Below, piece after piece: positions 1 through 10,251 of a DNA stretch of 64,000 nucleotides (positions are counted from its first letter, which is position 1; each line of letters opens with the position of its first letter). The notes under the pieces were generated by a model that was not told the origin of the DNA, did no database searches, and worked only from the letters and a program-made list of their open reading frames with translations. The stretch lies in the NCBI RefSeq assembly GCF_000648235.2, contig NZ_AP017977.1, positions 1,178,001-1,242,000 on the forward strand, given 5' to 3'. The translations under genes and the position numbers were made by a program. This DNA comes from Neochlamydia sp. S13. GTDB taxonomy: Bacteria; Chlamydiota; Chlamydiia; Chlamydiales; Parachlamydiaceae.

Positions 1-891
1 ACTTATACTTCAATTAACTAATTACAGCGCATAGCTCATCTAATAATTTCCTAGCGATATAGACAGGAAGAATGCAGATGCATGGCCTGCCTGGTAATTA
101 TTTAGCAAGACCCCTAATATATTGCCCTTAATGCGTACAAGTACAATAAAAAGTAGATATGCTTTAGATGCAATGCCTCTTTCTTCTTCTTAAGCAATCT
201 GATTTACCTTTAATTGCACGCCTCAATCGTTAGTTTTTTTCTTTTTTCTTCACTTTTGCAATTAAATTGTCTCCAAATGTTTTATATATTACGTCTATAG
301 GCCCGGCTGTCAACAAAAAGATGCAATTATTATCTTTAGCGGATGAAACCAACGAGCTAGCAGCTCTATAAATAAACATTAAAAAACATTTTGCTGGGAC
401 TAAACTTCTTGATTTTAACTACAAATGAGGTCTTAACTCTAGCGAGGTAGAAATAAGAGTGGCTTTATTATTTCTTACTGTCAATTGAGCGCACTCATCT
501 ATAGCTATCAGAAGAATACTATTTCCTAGCCACCTTGAAAAAATGGTGCATTATTTATTAATTAATCGATTTAGTAAATCTTTGTTTAAAGGACCCGTCA
601 AGTATATCCTTTGAAAGACCGTTAGCGTTATTAATACTTTTTACGACCTGATCAATATCCAGCATGGCTTGGTAAGCCTAATCTTCTTTCTTAAAGATTC
701 AAAGGATTTTATGAGTAGTAGAAGAGGCATTTAAAAGCCGATCAAACAATTCTTTTTCAACAGCATAAATTTTTTCCACATTAGATAGCCTATCCAATCT
801 GCTTTTTACGCTTGTATCATGGCTAAAAGTTCTTTTATTGGTGCTACCTATGCTATTTTCCTTTATATATTCCACACAGCCTTCCTATATT
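1..891. other. AT-rich stretch without an intact gene
   Basis: No open frame of useful length is visible on either strand. On the minus strand around 670-830 a short protein-like reading can be followed (…RLDRLSNVEKIYAVEKEL…), interrupted by stops. This could be the decayed end of a former gene, but I cannot name it. Confidence 0.35.
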
Positions 892-2313
892 TTAACTTTT
901 ACTCACAGGAGGCAAATAAATGCCTACATAGTGACGCTTCCACCAATTGCCTGACTCTTTTTTCTCTTGAAGTGTTGTAAAATGGTATTCATAGAGATTA
1001 GCTCGCATATATGTAGGAGGCTTATCAGGAAAAGGATTATTTTTCATCAATTTTACAACTTCTGGCGAGTTTTCCATTAATCGATAGATAAAACGTGTAA
1101 ACCAGGGATTGTGTTTAACTTCTCCAAGGGCAGCAAACCAAAGCTGCCAGTCTAATCGCGGCTGATAAGGTGCTGCCGGGCGAGGAGAAATTTTAAGATT
1201 CCCAGGCTTCCATTTAAATTCATATATTTTCCATGTCCTACCATCCTCACTTCCTTGCACTTCAATTTCATAACGCCGAGTAACCATACATGAAAACAGG
1301 CCATATTTATTGACAAGATAAAACGGACTTATTATAGCAAAAACCCGCTCTACCGAAGGTAAAGAGCGAAAAAGCTGGACAAGTTGGAAAAAATTTAGCA
1401 CGATCAAAGATATGGCTGAGATAGAGACCCAAAGAGAAGTAAATAGTTCTCTTGGAGAATTAGAAAGCGGGAGGTAGGGTTGCAGCCACGGCAAATAATT
1501 ATCTTCCAAAAGCATAAAACTAAGCGCAATAGTAAGCCCATTAAAAAAAGTAAAATTACCTGTTAAGATTAGGATCGATTGGAACAATACAAGGATAAGA
1601 AAGGTATAAACTCTGAAGTCTGGATTAGTAAAAATAAAGAAAGGTAAAATAATTTCAAAAAAGAAGACAGCAAGCGTGGATAGTTGAGATAACCATTTGG
1701 GTTGATGATGAAGGAAATAAGCTATTTTATTAGGAAGCGGCTGCGTTTCATAATGATATTGCATGGCAGATAAATTCCTCCATTCCTGGCTCCCTAATAG
1801 AAATTTCACTATCCCTGAAGAAAACATTAAACGAAAAAGAATAACCCACAATAAGAATACAGCAATAGGTAAAGGAGGCGATTGTAAAGATAAAAGGAAA
1901 CCGGCAAACCCTACTTCTATCAATAAAACATCCCATTGAAAAGACAAAAAATAAAGAGAAGGAGAAACATAAGATAAATATAATAAACAAAGAATAAAGA
2001 GCATCCAGCTAACAGCAACCCCACAAAGCACTAGGCTTGCCCCTATTATTCCTACTAAGGCTACCCCTCTTAGCATTTTGTCACTCGTGCTTATCCAAAA
2101 TATAGAAGGTGTTTTTAAATAATGCTTATACGTTTTTCTCCTTCGCATGCCGCTAAAAATCTCCTTCATTGGAAGGATGCCTTTAGACCCATATAAACCT
2201 TTCACTTGAATAAATAAGGACCAGAAAGCAAGGAGGTAACATAAACCTAACAATTTGATAAATGCCCACTGCCCTGCTATAAAGGTAGCATTTGACTCCA
2301 TAAAATTTTGCAT
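892..2313 (-). CDS. Lipase maturation factor-like membrane protein (LMF1/2 family)
   Basis: The 473-residue protein has several hydrophobic segments in its first 320 residues, beginning with a family-like opening (AFWSLFIQVKGLYGSKGILP). A soluble C-terminal part follows and contains blocks I recognise from the lipase maturation factor family: RRYEIEVQGSEDGRTWKIYE, PYQPRLDWQLWFAALGE, PWFTRFIYRLMENSPEV and NPFPDKPPTYMRANLYEY. In animals LMF1 helps fold lipases in the ER. Bacterial members are widespread but their substrate is not established, so a periplasmic or membrane folding role is only an inference. The length is close to that of the family. The ATG at 2313 places a hydrophobic segment close to the N-terminus. 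The gene stands alone, with long non-coding flanks on both sides. Confidence 0.85.
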   Translation of the reverse strand: MQNFMESNATFIAGQWAFIKLLGLCYLLAFWSLFIQVKGLYGSKGILPMKEIFSGMRRRKTYKHYLKTPSIFWISTSDKMLRGVALVGIIGASLVLCGVAVSWMLFILCLLYLSYVSPSLYFLSFQWDVLLIEVGFAGFLLSLQSPPLPIAVFLLWVILFRLMFSSGIVKFLLGSQEWRNLSAMQYHYETQPLPNKIAYFLHHQPKWLSQLSTLAVFFFEIILPFFIFTNPDFRVYTFLILVLFQSILILTGNFTFFNGLTIALSFMLLEDNYLPWLQPYLPLSNSPRELFTSLWVSISAISLIVLNFFQLVQLFRSLPSVERVFAIISPFYLVNKYGLFSCMVTRRYEIEVQGSEDGRTWKIYEFKWKPGNLKISPRPAAPYQPRLDWQLWFAALGEVKHNPWFTRFIYRLMENSPEVVKLMKNNPFPDKPPTYMRANLYEYHFTTLQEKKESGNWWKRHYVGIYLPPVSKS

Positions 2314-3017
2314 ATACCAGCTTAATGTGTTAATTGATAATTATTTATTAGCAAATTGCCTAAATAATCAACTCAAATAAGTGAATTCTTTATTGAGTCT
2401 TTTTTATATTATTTCATCTCTTTAAAATTTTATTTTCCTTGCAGACTATGGCCCTGCTCTCACCTATTAAAGGAGATAATAATTTTAACTTTTCCTTCCC
2501 TAGTTAGGCCCATCATCCATATAAAATATAGAGGGCAAACATTTCAGTTTCCTGCTAAAAATTGATAATAGCCTGCTGGGTTATATAAGTATTACTCTCC
2601 CCCTTTGAGCCCGCACTTATCACCTTTTAATTCATTTGCAATGATATAAGCATACTTCCTTATCCGTACTGACTTAAGAAAAATTCTGTAATCAAGCAGA
2701 GCTCCACATATTTAGTTTTCTATACACTATATTGCTTAATTGATTGAGTATAATTTTTCTTTATTCTTTGTCTAATTTTGGTATAAAGAAAATGAATAAT
2801 ATCTTAAGTGCTTTATCATAAGCATAATATTACTAATAAACGGTTTTTAAGCCTTGCCAGAAGAAATCTGAGCTAAAACAAAAAATATTAAGCTAATCTT
2901 AATATTCAGAGATATTTCTCCCTCTCTACAAAATTTTATATAAAAGTAGCCTAAGTGATAATAAGGAAAAATGGCAGAAAATCTTCAAATAAATTCAAAT
3001 CTTGCCAGAACAAAATA
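2314..3017. other. Intergenic region, nothing recognised
   Basis: About 700 bases of AT-rich sequence with no open frame, tRNA-like fold or convincing terminator that I could see. Confidence 0.4.
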
Positions 3018-3302
3018 TTATTTAGACAATAAAATATGATGAAGCGTTTGAGGGGAAAGCCCTTCAATACGAACGATTTTTAGGCGCGCGGTTTTTCCTT
3101 GCACAATCTGCAGAGAAGTTTTAGGGATACCTAAAGTAATGGAAAGAAGCCTAAGCAGCTCATCGTTCGCTAGCCCTTTTTCAGGAATAGCGGAAAGACG
3201 TATTCTGAGGCGATCATTTTCCCAGCCTGCTATTTCACTTTTTTTGGCTTTCAAAACGACTTTAATAGGCAGATAGATGGGAGCTAAATTGCTTTTAAAC
3301 AT
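3018..3302 (-). CDS. DUF167 / UPF0235 family protein (YggU-like)
   Basis: A small soluble protein of 94 residues. The family core is visible: LPIKVVLKAKKSEIAGW near the start, then LRIRLSAIPEKGLANDEL, where the A-x-P-x-x-G-x-A-N block is the family hallmark, and finally KTSLQIVQGKTARLKIVRI. The usual family length is 95-100 residues, so it is complete. The biochemical function of UPF0235 is unknown. It is transcribed divergently from the HdeD-like gene, 94 bases away. Confidence 0.88.
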   Translation of the reverse strand: MFKSNLAPIYLPIKVVLKAKKSEIAGWENDRLRIRLSAIPEKGLANDELLRLLSITLGIPKTSLQIVQGKTARLKIVRIEGLSPQTLHHILLSK

Positions 3303-3396
3303 ATTGAATATATTTTACAGATTATGCGTTTATAAATTAAGCTTAAGGATAGCCATGAAATATCAATGAAGTTAATGAATAAGGAGGCTTTTTCCC

Positions 3397-3924
3397 ATGA
3401 ATATTTTACAAAAGTATCGCATAGCTTTTATTGTGGAAAGCATTTTATTAATTATTTTAGGAGGGATAGCTATTACTGCCCCTTTCATAGCGACCTTAAG
3501 TATTGAATTAATAGTAGGGAGTATTATTTTTCTAGGAGGGGGCGCTCAACTTTATAAATCTTTTAAAGCTATCCATGAACCCGGGGGAGCCTTATCGTTG
3601 GCTTGTGCGATTATCTCTATGTTAGTAGGAGCTTGCATGCTTATCTATCCTATGGCAGGTATGCAAACTCTTACTCTACTAACTGCCCTCTTTTTTTTGG
3701 TTGAAGGCATCATTAAAATAAGCATTAGTCTTGAAATAAAAGGTACACCTAATTGGGGGTGGCTGCTTTCTAGCGGAATTATTGCCCTTTTGATGTCAGG
3801 TATTATTCTCTCAGATTGGCCCGAAACTTCTCGATGGATAATTGGCCCATTGGTAGGAATTAATATGACTTGGTTCGGATTTTCACTCTTAGCGCTCGCT
3901 ATTCACATTCCTACCACTAAGTAA
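3397..3924 (+). CDS. HdeD family (DUF308) inner-membrane protein
   Basis: The 175-residue protein is almost entirely hydrophobic, with about six predicted transmembrane helices arranged as in the HdeD/DUF308 family. In E. coli HdeD is linked to acid resistance. Members in other bacteria are common and mostly uncharacterised, so that role is only suggestive here. Typical motifs include ILGGIAITAPFIATLSIELI near the N-terminus and a repeated G-x-x-x-L-x-x-P pattern in the helical hairpins. A strong ribosome binding site (AAGGAGG) lies 12 bases before the ATG. It appears to be a single-gene transcript. Confidence 0.8.
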   Translation: MNILQKYRIAFIVESILLIILGGIAITAPFIATLSIELIVGSIIFLGGGAQLYKSFKAIHEPGGALSLACAIISMLVGACMLIYPMAGMQTLTLLTALFFLVEGIIKISISLEIKGTPNWGWLLSSGIIALLMSGIILSDWPETSRWIIGPLVGINMTWFGFSLLALAIHIPTTK

Positions 3925-4409
3925 TAAAACCTCTCTGCTTCTATATTAAGACGCATTAAAGCAATAAAAAGATAAAGGAATTAAAAGAATTTTGCCCTAA
4001 TGCTAGCCAAGTGTGCTGGGCCAGCTTATAGTGTTAAATATGATAAAAAGGACTTCACGCCTTTCATTAGCCTGCCCTTAAAAAAAAACAATTTAACTTT
4101 CCTCCGGTTTAAAAAAAATTTTAAGTAAAATGCATCTATTCTTTATCCTTTGGTTTGTTTACCTGGCAAACAAGTAATAATATTGATGACTAGGTAACTA
4201 TTCAAAATTTGATTTTATATTTATCCTTCCTTCATGAATGCTAAAAGTTTCCTTCCTCTTCTAGAGCTTTTACAAAACCTTGAGCCTACGCTTACCATTT
4301 AACTTACTTGCCTGTAAATACTCCCTTGCAATAAAAAAGGTTTGCCAGACTATTTAACCATCTAATATACTCAATTTTTATCCACATCATTTTAGCTTAT
4401 AGCTTAAAT
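3925..4409. other. Intergenic region, nothing recognised
   Basis: 485 bases of AT-rich sequence between the HdeD-like gene and mutM. It presumably includes the mutM promoter, but I could not single out a convincing one. Confidence 0.4.
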
Positions 4410-5264
4410 ATGCCTGAGCTTCCAGAAGTAGAAACTATCGTACGAGAACTTATCGCGACTGGCTTAGTCGGTAAACAAATTGCAACCGCCTATGTACAGT
4501 GGCCTAGAATAATTGATACCTCGGATGATCAAGTATTTATACATCAAATCCAAGGTCAGTCTATTAATAACTTAGAAAGACGTGGAAAGTATTTGGTATT
4601 TACTTTGTCACAAAGTACTTTGTTCGTACACCTGCGTATGAGCGGTAAATTTGAATGGCTCGCCAACCCGTTGCCTATTAAAAAGCATGAACATATACGC
4701 CTAGTTTTTACAGATGGAACAATCCTACGTTATGAAGATCCCAGAAAATTTGGACGGTGGTCTTTATATAGTGACTCAGCAGAGAAATTAAGCAGACTTG
4801 GTTTAGAACCTCTCTCTTCTAACTTTACCTGCTCAGCATTAACTTCTATGCTGCAAAAGTATGCTTCTCAAATTAAACCCTTTCTTCTTAATCAAAAGCA
4901 TATTGTAGGGCTAGGAAATATATATGTTGACGAAGCTTTATGGGAAGCTAAAATAAATCCCCAACAATTAACTAATTCTCTGACTAAAAAAGAGATAAAA
5001 GCATTACACCAAGCCATTCGAAATGTGCTAAACAAAGGGATTGAAAACAAAGGAACAAGTTTAGGTGTAGGAGTAAGTAACTACTATAGCGTTAGCGGAA
5101 GAAGAGGGGGTCATCAGCATCATTTAAAAGTTTTTCGCCAGCAAGGATTAGCCTGCTCAAGATGTAGCACACTTATTATTAAAATTGTGGTAGCCCAGCG
5201 AGGGACTCATCTTTGCCCCACTTGCCAAAAGAGTGAGATCTTTAATGAAATCAAGCCTTTATAA
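4410..5264 (+). CDS. mutM: Formamidopyrimidine-DNA glycosylase (Fpg/MutM)
   Basis: This enzyme removes 8-oxoguanine and formamidopyrimidines and nicks the DNA. The start MPELPEVETIVREL fixes the initiation codon, because Pro2 (after Met removal the N-terminal nucleophile) and Glu3 are catalytic. LERRGKYLVF carries the conserved lysine of the N-terminal lobe. The helix-two-turn-helix region is seen at QKHIVGLGNIYVDEALW, and a C-terminal zinc finger is formed by CSRC and CPTC. Length (284) is slightly above the usual ~270. The gene overlaps the HAD hydrolase downstream by 20 bases, so the two are likely translated together. Confidence 0.95.
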   Translation: MPELPEVETIVRELIATGLVGKQIATAYVQWPRIIDTSDDQVFIHQIQGQSINNLERRGKYLVFTLSQSTLFVHLRMSGKFEWLANPLPIKKHEHIRLVFTDGTILRYEDPRKFGRWSLYSDSAEKLSRLGLEPLSSNFTCSALTSMLQKYASQIKPFLLNQKHIVGLGNIYVDEALWEAKINPQQLTNSLTKKEIKALHQAIRNVLNKGIENKGTSLGVGVSNYYSVSGRRGGHQHHLKVFRQQGLACSRCSTLIIKIVVAQRGTHLCPTCQKSEIFNEIKPL

Positions 5265-5853
5265 GCAAGTAATTTTTGATCTAGGAGGAGTGCTTTTTTA
5301 TTGGAATCCTAAAGAAGTTTCACGTCTTCTTAAAGAAAAAGATCCTGATTTCCCTCTGCATATCGAGAAAATTATTTACACACAAACGTGGACTGATTTA
5401 GACGCAGGAATCCTTTCTTTAGAGGAAGCTGTGCAGCAGCTTAGTACTTGGTACCCCCGTCAATATATTGAACGTTTTGTTAGCCTTTCTTTAGAAAAGC
5501 TAGTGCCTCTAGAAAAAGGAATTAGTCTTTTAAAACAAGTTCAAGCAAAGGAAAAGCAAACTTTTATTCTATCTAACATTTCGGGAGAGTTTTTTAAGAA
5601 GATATCTCTATACAAAAGCCTTTTAGATAGCTTTGATGGCGCCGTCTTCTCCTACGAAATTCATACCGTTAAGCCACACAGAAAAATTTATCAATTTCTC
5701 TTAGACAAATACTTTTTGAAGCCAGAGGAATGTCTATTTATTGATGATTCTTTAGCAAATGTAGCAACTGCCCAGAAGATGGGTATCGATGCAATTGTCT
5801 GTCAAGAGCACCAGCATGTACACGACGAGCTCCTAAGGTTAAAAATTATTTAA
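5245..5853 (+). CDS. HAD-superfamily hydrolase (YihX-like)
   Basis: The 202-residue product has the four HAD motifs: FDLGGVLF (nucleophile Asp), FILSNIS (motif II Ser), KPHRKIY (motif III Lys) and LFIDDSLANV (motif IV metal-binding Asp pair). Gly at the position of the second motif-I aspartate, as in D-L-G-G, is the pattern of the YihX sugar-phosphatase-like subgroup. The substrate cannot be read from sequence. I chose ATG 5245; a GTG at 5233 in the same frame would add four residues. It overlaps the end of mutM by 20 bases, indicating one transcript, though a functional link to repair is not implied. Confidence 0.85.
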   Translation: MKSSLYKQVIFDLGGVLFYWNPKEVSRLLKEKDPDFPLHIEKIIYTQTWTDLDAGILSLEEAVQQLSTWYPRQYIERFVSLSLEKLVPLEKGISLLKQVQAKEKQTFILSNISGEFFKKISLYKSLLDSFDGAVFSYEIHTVKPHRKIYQFLLDKYFLKPEECLFIDDSLANVATAQKMGIDAIVCQEHQHVHDELLRLKII

Positions 5854-6056
5854 ATAAAAACTTTACCGCTTGATTGTTTATCAACATTTTGTGGAGAGCG
5901 AACTTTTAATAACCATTTTACTAACCAAGACTGACAAAAGTTTCTAGCGCCTAGCTGCTAATGTCTCATTAACATTAGAAGCTCTAAAAAAAATCTTGTA
6001 TTAAACCTTGAGTTTCGTTAATTCTCTATTTTAACAGCCACCTAGGAGTAAAAGCT

Positions 6057-6596
6057 ATGTTACGCGTCACCCCCGTTCTTCCTGAAAAAGCTGGACCTGA
6101 GCTTAAACCGTTATATGAGGCCCTAGAGAAAAAGATGGGTAGGGTTATTAATATTTTCCAGAATATGGGCAACTCCCCTTTAACCTTGAAAGCTTTTCTA
6201 GCTTTAAGCGAAGCTGCTGCTCATACTCATTTATCTGCAAAAGTTAGAGAGGAGATTGCTTTAACTATTGGCCAAGCTAATCAATGCGAGTATTGCGTAT
6301 CTGCGCATACTCTTTCTGCTAAGGCGCACGGTATTCCTGAGCAAGAAATATTACTAGCGCGCAAGGGAGAGGCTCAAGAACCTAAAACAAAAGCCATTCT
6401 TAAATTTGTTAAAATAGTAGTAGAGAAACGAGGTAAGGTTTCTGAAGAAGATGTCGTCGCGTTAAAGAATGAAGATGTTTCTGATCAAGAACTTATAGAA
6501 ATTGTGCTTAATATTGCTGTTAACATGTTTACCAATTACTTTAATAACATTATCGGCACTCAAGTAGATTTCCCAGAAGCTCCTCCTCTAACCTAA
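6057..6596 (+). CDS. Carboxymuconolactone decarboxylase / AhpD-like protein
   Basis: The 179-residue protein carries the AhpD-type redox motif CEYCVSAHT (C-x-x-C-x-x-x-H) at about residue 79, followed by a helical stretch typical of the carboxymuconolactone decarboxylase family. AhpD-type members act as thiol-dependent peroxidases or reductant donors to peroxiredoxins. By the presence of both cysteines and the histidine this one should be catalytically competent, but its partner is unknown. TAGGAG lies about ten bases before the ATG. A strong hairpin immediately downstream suggests a monocistronic transcript. Confidence 0.85.
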   Translation: MLRVTPVLPEKAGPELKPLYEALEKKMGRVINIFQNMGNSPLTLKAFLALSEAAAHTHLSAKVREEIALTIGQANQCEYCVSAHTLSAKAHGIPEQEILLARKGEAQEPKTKAILKFVKIVVEKRGKVSEEDVVALKNEDVSDQELIEIVLNIAVNMFTNYFNNIIGTQVDFPEAPPLT

Positions 6597-6605
6597 ATAT
6601 TAAAG

Positions 6606-6651
6606 GTCTTTCTAATGCATAGAAATCATATGCATTAGAAAGACAATTTTT
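6606..6651 (+). terminator. Rho-independent terminator after the AhpD-like gene
   Basis: A perfect 16-bp stem (6606-6621 with 6629-6644, loop GAAATCA) begins ten bases after the stop codon and is followed by AATTTTTAT. It is one of the clearest terminators in the window. Confidence 0.85.
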
Positions 6652-6801
6652 ATCTAGCTAAAACTCTTTAAAGCTTTAAAGCATAAGTATCTTAAGTCCT
6701 AACCTCTTTTTACTCTCCAAATCCTTCTTATATTTCTACTTCTACGATCTGCTTGTCAGTAGATACATAGAAATGTTACTCTGTTAAAAACGGAGTACTT
6801 T

Positions 6802-7989
6802 ATGGATCAATCTTTTCTAAAAAATCTCAAACAGCAAATTGAACAACTTAAAAATACGGGTCTATACAAAAAAGAATCTGAAATTATTTCTCCTCAGCAA
6901 TCTACCATTACCCTAGCTAATGGGAATAAGGTGCTAAATCTTTGTGCCAATAACTACCTTGGCCTAGCTAATAATCAACAAATCATTAAGGCTGCTCAAG
7001 AAAGTTATGATAAATATGGATATGGTTTGTCTTCGGTACGTTTTATCTGTGGCACGCAAAGCATACATCATGCGCTGGAAAATAAAATTTCTCATTTTTT
7101 GAAAACTGAGGACACTATTCTTTATTCTTCATGCTTCGATGCCAATGGAGGCCTTTTTGAAACTCTTTTAGGTAGTGAAGATGCTGTTATTAGTGATGCT
7201 TTAAATCATGCTAGCATTATCGATGGAATAAGACTTTGTAAAGCCAAGCGTTTGCGCTATCAGAACAATGATATAGAAGATCTAGAAAGACAATTAATAG
7301 AGGCTAAAGAGTGTCGATTTAAAATGATTGCTACCGATGGTGTATTTTCTATGGATGGCAGCATTGCTAACTTAAAAGCCATCTGTGATCTAGCAGACAA
7401 ATATGAGGCGATTGTTATGGTAGATGATTCGCATGCTGTAGGCTTCTTAGGGGAAAAAGGAGGCGGCACACCAGAACATTGCGAGGTTATCGGACGGGTA
7501 GATATTATTACCGGTACTTTGGGAAAAGCGTTAGGTGGTGCCTCGGGAGGTTACACTTCAGGACGTAAAGAAATTGTAGAATGGTTAAGACAACGTTCAA
7601 GGCCTTATCTTTTTTCTAATACCCTCGCACCTGCTATCGCGTATGCTTCCATAAAATGTTTAGAAATAGTAGAAAATGGCCAGAATTTGAGAAAGAAATT
7701 AAAAGATAATAGTCTCTATTTCCGTGAAAAAATGACCCAATTAGGTTTTAAGCTCCTACCTGGTGAACATCCTATTATTCCTGTCATGATAGGTGACGCA
7801 GTCTTAGCTCAGCAAATGGCTGCTCGTATGTTAGAGCAGGGAGTCTATGTGATAGGGTTTTGCTATCCTGTCGTCCCTCAAGGACAAGCACGTATACGTA
7901 CGCAAATGTCAGCAGCCCACCATAAAGAAGAATTAGATATGGCCATACAAGCATTTGAAAATGTTGGCAAAGAATTTAAAATCATCTAA
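6802..7989 (+). CDS. kbl: Glycine C-acetyltransferase (2-amino-3-ketobutyrate CoA ligase)
   Basis: A PLP enzyme that splits 2-amino-3-oxobutyrate with CoA into glycine and acetyl-CoA, the second step of threonine breakdown. At 395 residues it matches the E. coli enzyme length. It belongs to the alpha-oxoamine synthase family: [10 protein letters not shown] near residue 50, the substrate-pocket block [15 protein letters not shown], the PLP-contacting Asp/His in [12 protein letters not shown], and the Schiff-base lysine in [14 protein letters not shown]. The gene directly following, tdh, encodes the enzyme that makes its substrate, which distinguishes it from the otherwise similar BioF. An ATG at 6802 follows ACGGAG. 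Confidence 0.93.
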   Translation: MDQSFLKNLKQQIEQLKNTGLYKKESEIISPQQSTITLANGNKVLNLCANNYLGLANNQQIIKAAQESYDKYGYGLSSVRFICGTQSIHHALENKISHFLKTEDTILYSSCFDANGGLFETLLGSEDAVISDALNHASIIDGIRLCKAKRLRYQNNDIEDLERQLIEAKECRFKMIATDGVFSMDGSIANLKAICDLADKYEAIVMVDDSHAVGFLGEKGGGTPEHCEVIGRVDIITGTLGKALGGASGGYTSGRKEIVEWLRQRSRPYLFSNTLAPAIAYASIKCLEIVENGQNLRKKLKDNSLYFREKMTQLGFKLLPGEHPIIPVMIGDAVLAQQMAARMLEQGVYVIGFCYPVVPQGQARIRTQMSAAHHKEELDMAIQAFENVGKEFKII

Positions 7990-8027
7990 CATCTTTGTCT
8001 TTTAAATTACATATATGTAAGGTCATC

Positions 8028-9062
8028 ATGAAAGCTTTAGTTAAGAGTTACCGCAAAGAAGGCCTATGGATGGAAGATGTTCCCATCCCTTCCATTAAAG
8101 AAGATGAGGTTTTAATTAAAACACATAAAACTTCTATCTGTGGCACAGATATTCATATTTATAAGTGGGATGCCTGGGCACAAAAGACGATTCCTGTACC
8201 TATGGTAGTGGGGCATGAATACATGGGAGAAATCGCTGAGATAGGTAAAAATGTTAAAGGCCTTAAAGTAGGCGATCGCGTGAGCGGCGAGGGGCACATT
8301 ACCTGTGGCAGCTGCATTTCCTGCCTTAAAGGCCAAAAGCATCTATGTATAAACACTTTAGGTGTAGGCGTTCATCGGCATGGCTGTTTTGCTGAATACT
8401 TTAATATCCCCGCCGAAAACGTCTTTCCCCTCCCTCCTTCCATTAAAGATAATGTCGCATCCATCTTTGATCCTTATGGAAATGCTGTACATACTGCTCT
8501 TACCTTTGATCTTACAGGAGAAGATGTTCTTATTACCGGTGCGGGGCCTATAGGCATAATGGCAGCCGCCATAGCTGCTAAAGCTGGAGCTCATCAAGTA
8601 GTCATTACCGATGTGAATGAATACCGGTTACAGCTAGCTAAAAAGCTAGGTGCACAAACAATAGTCAATGTAGCTAATACTTCTTTAAAAGAGGTTATGA
8701 AAGCTCTCGATATTCAGAATGGCTTTACTGTGGGCATGGAAATGTCCGGACACCCGGATGGTTTAAGAACGCTTTTAGAAAATGCTCATCATGGTGGGAA
8801 GATTGCTTTGCTGGGTATTTTACCTGCCGAATGCTTAATTGATTGGGACCTTGTTATCTTTAAAATGCTGACTATTAAAGGCATTTACGGAAGAGAAATT
8901 TTTTCTAGCTGGTTTAAAATGGTTAATTTATTGGAAAGTGGCCTTGAAATAGAGCCGTTAATTACCCACCACTATCCTATTGACAAATTTGAAACTGGGT
9001 TTGAAGTGATGATGTCAGGTCAATCAGGAAAAGTTATTTTAGACTGGCTAGAGGGCACCTGA
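8028..9062 (+). CDS. tdh: L-threonine 3-dehydrogenase
   Basis: A zinc-dependent medium-chain dehydrogenase that oxidises L-threonine with NAD+ to 2-amino-3-oxobutyrate. The catalytic zinc site is visible as [11 protein letters not shown] and GHEYMGEI, and the structural zinc cysteines as [15 protein letters not shown]. The Rossmann motif is [16 protein letters not shown] place the start at ATG 8028 ([12 protein letters not shown]), giving 344 residues, close to the 341 of E. coli Tdh; an upstream frame extension to 7995 lacks homology. It lies 38 bases after kbl, so the two form an operon for converting threonine to glycine plus acetyl-CoA. Confidence 0.94.
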   Translation: MKALVKSYRKEGLWMEDVPIPSIKEDEVLIKTHKTSICGTDIHIYKWDAWAQKTIPVPMVVGHEYMGEIAEIGKNVKGLKVGDRVSGEGHITCGSCISCLKGQKHLCINTLGVGVHRHGCFAEYFNIPAENVFPLPPSIKDNVASIFDPYGNAVHTALTFDLTGEDVLITGAGPIGIMAAAIAAKAGAHQVVITDVNEYRLQLAKKLGAQTIVNVANTSLKEVMKALDIQNGFTVGMEMSGHPDGLRTLLENAHHGGKIALLGILPAECLIDWDLVIFKMLTIKGIYGREIFSSWFKMVNLLESGLEIEPLITHHYPIDKFETGFEVMMSGQSGKVILDWLEGT

Positions 9063-10172
9063 AAAAATAAGCTTCCATAACATTTAGGCAAAAAAGGGTT
9101 CAGATAGATATAGCTTAACAATAGCAATTTAGAGCAACCCTTTTTAAAACTGTGAAAATTTTCAACAATAGTTTTTAAAGCTCCTGGATAAAATACGATA
9201 GCTTTATAAGTGACCAGGATTCTCTAAGGACCGTTCCAGGGATCTTTCAACACGGCCTCTAAATATATGGCGTTAGCTTTTTTAAAAGGCATGGATAGAA
9301 AGCTTTTTTAATGTTAATTGAAGAAAAAGGTGAGGGTATGTAAGCCCTTACCTTTTGCCTCCCCTCATTCTAGTTAAAGCATAAAATTTTATTTCATAGC
9401 TTCTTAATCATATCGCTAGGTTCGCTGAATTCTCAGGAAATTTAGCAAAAAGAATATTTGCCTTATGGAATAACATACAAGCTTTTCCTTACCAACCTGC
9501 ATATAGTCTAATTCAGCTGCTCCAATAAAGCTAAAACGTTATTAGTTTTTCTGCAGCTTGTGAAGCTTTAAATGCATATCCATAGATTTTTATACGCTTT
9601 GAAAAAAACTTAGTCTACATAATCACCCTCTGAAACATGTCTCTCTACTTAGTTCGAGGGGTTTTTATAAAGTACGAGGCTGCATAAGGAGTATCTCAAA
9701 AGCGTATTATAACCTGCTTAACATCTAGCTTAAGAATCCTGTTAAGTTTGATTACCCAGATATTTTTAAATTGAAAATGCTTTAATGACAGCTTTAGAGG
9801 GGTTTCCTTCGTTTCAAAGAATGAGGGTTGGTAAGATGTAGCCCTAATTATTTTTAAATTTCTTTTCAAAAGCATGTTAAAAGCATATAACAGTTTCCAT
9901 GCTAGATAAAATCTTTATTATTTTTCATAAACCTTTATAGTTATTCCATAAATATTTCTACAACGATCTATATAGGTATCTTAGCTACCTAAGATTGCTT
10001 ATAGACAGGATGATAGCTTGACTTGCTTTCATACGTTCCATGAAAGCCAGAGAATTTGAAAATGAGATGTTTATAGAGGAAATAAGCCACATCTTATCTT
10101 AGAGCTGCAGGCCAGTATAATTAAATAAGAATAATATAATCGGGAAAGTCTGATGGATAGAAGTAAATGATG
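9063..10172. other. 1.1-kb non-coding stretch between tdh and the tRNA pair
   Basis: No open frame of useful length on either strand. Besides the hairpin at 9091-9145 there is a second near-perfect stem (9325-9336 with 9345-9356, one G-T pair). I recognise no structured RNA, but the length leaves room for one, or for a fully decayed gene. Confidence 0.4.
9091..9145 (+). terminator. Possible terminator after kbl-tdh
   Basis: AAAAAGGGTT (9091-9100) can pair perfectly with AACCCTTTTT (9136-9145), placed about 30 bases after the tdh stop. The loop is long (35 bases), so this is weaker than the other terminators listed. Confidence 0.4.
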
Positions 10173-10245
10173 TAGCGGCAGCCGGATTTGAACCGACGAC
10201 ACACGGATTATGATTCCGTTGCTCTACCGACTGAGCTATACCGCC
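10173..10245 (-). tRNA. tRNA-Met (CAT), elongator
   Basis: Read on the minus strand the 73-base sequence folds into a full cloverleaf: acceptor GGCGGTA with TGCCGCT (G1-U72 wobble), D-arm starting TAGCTCAG, a five-base anticodon stem ACGGA/TCCGT around loop ATCATAA (anticodon CAT), T-arm GTCGG-TTCAAAT-CCGGC, discriminator A. The CCA end is not encoded. A fully closed acceptor stem argues for the elongator form, although a tRNA-Ile with lysidine-modified CAT anticodon cannot be excluded by eye. Confidence 0.9.
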
Positions 10246-10251
10246 ATAAAA

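Noticed and set aside
9325..9356. Near-perfect hairpin in the long gap after tdh
   Set aside because: No T-run and no gene directly before it on either strand, so it cannot be called a terminator or an RNA gene.
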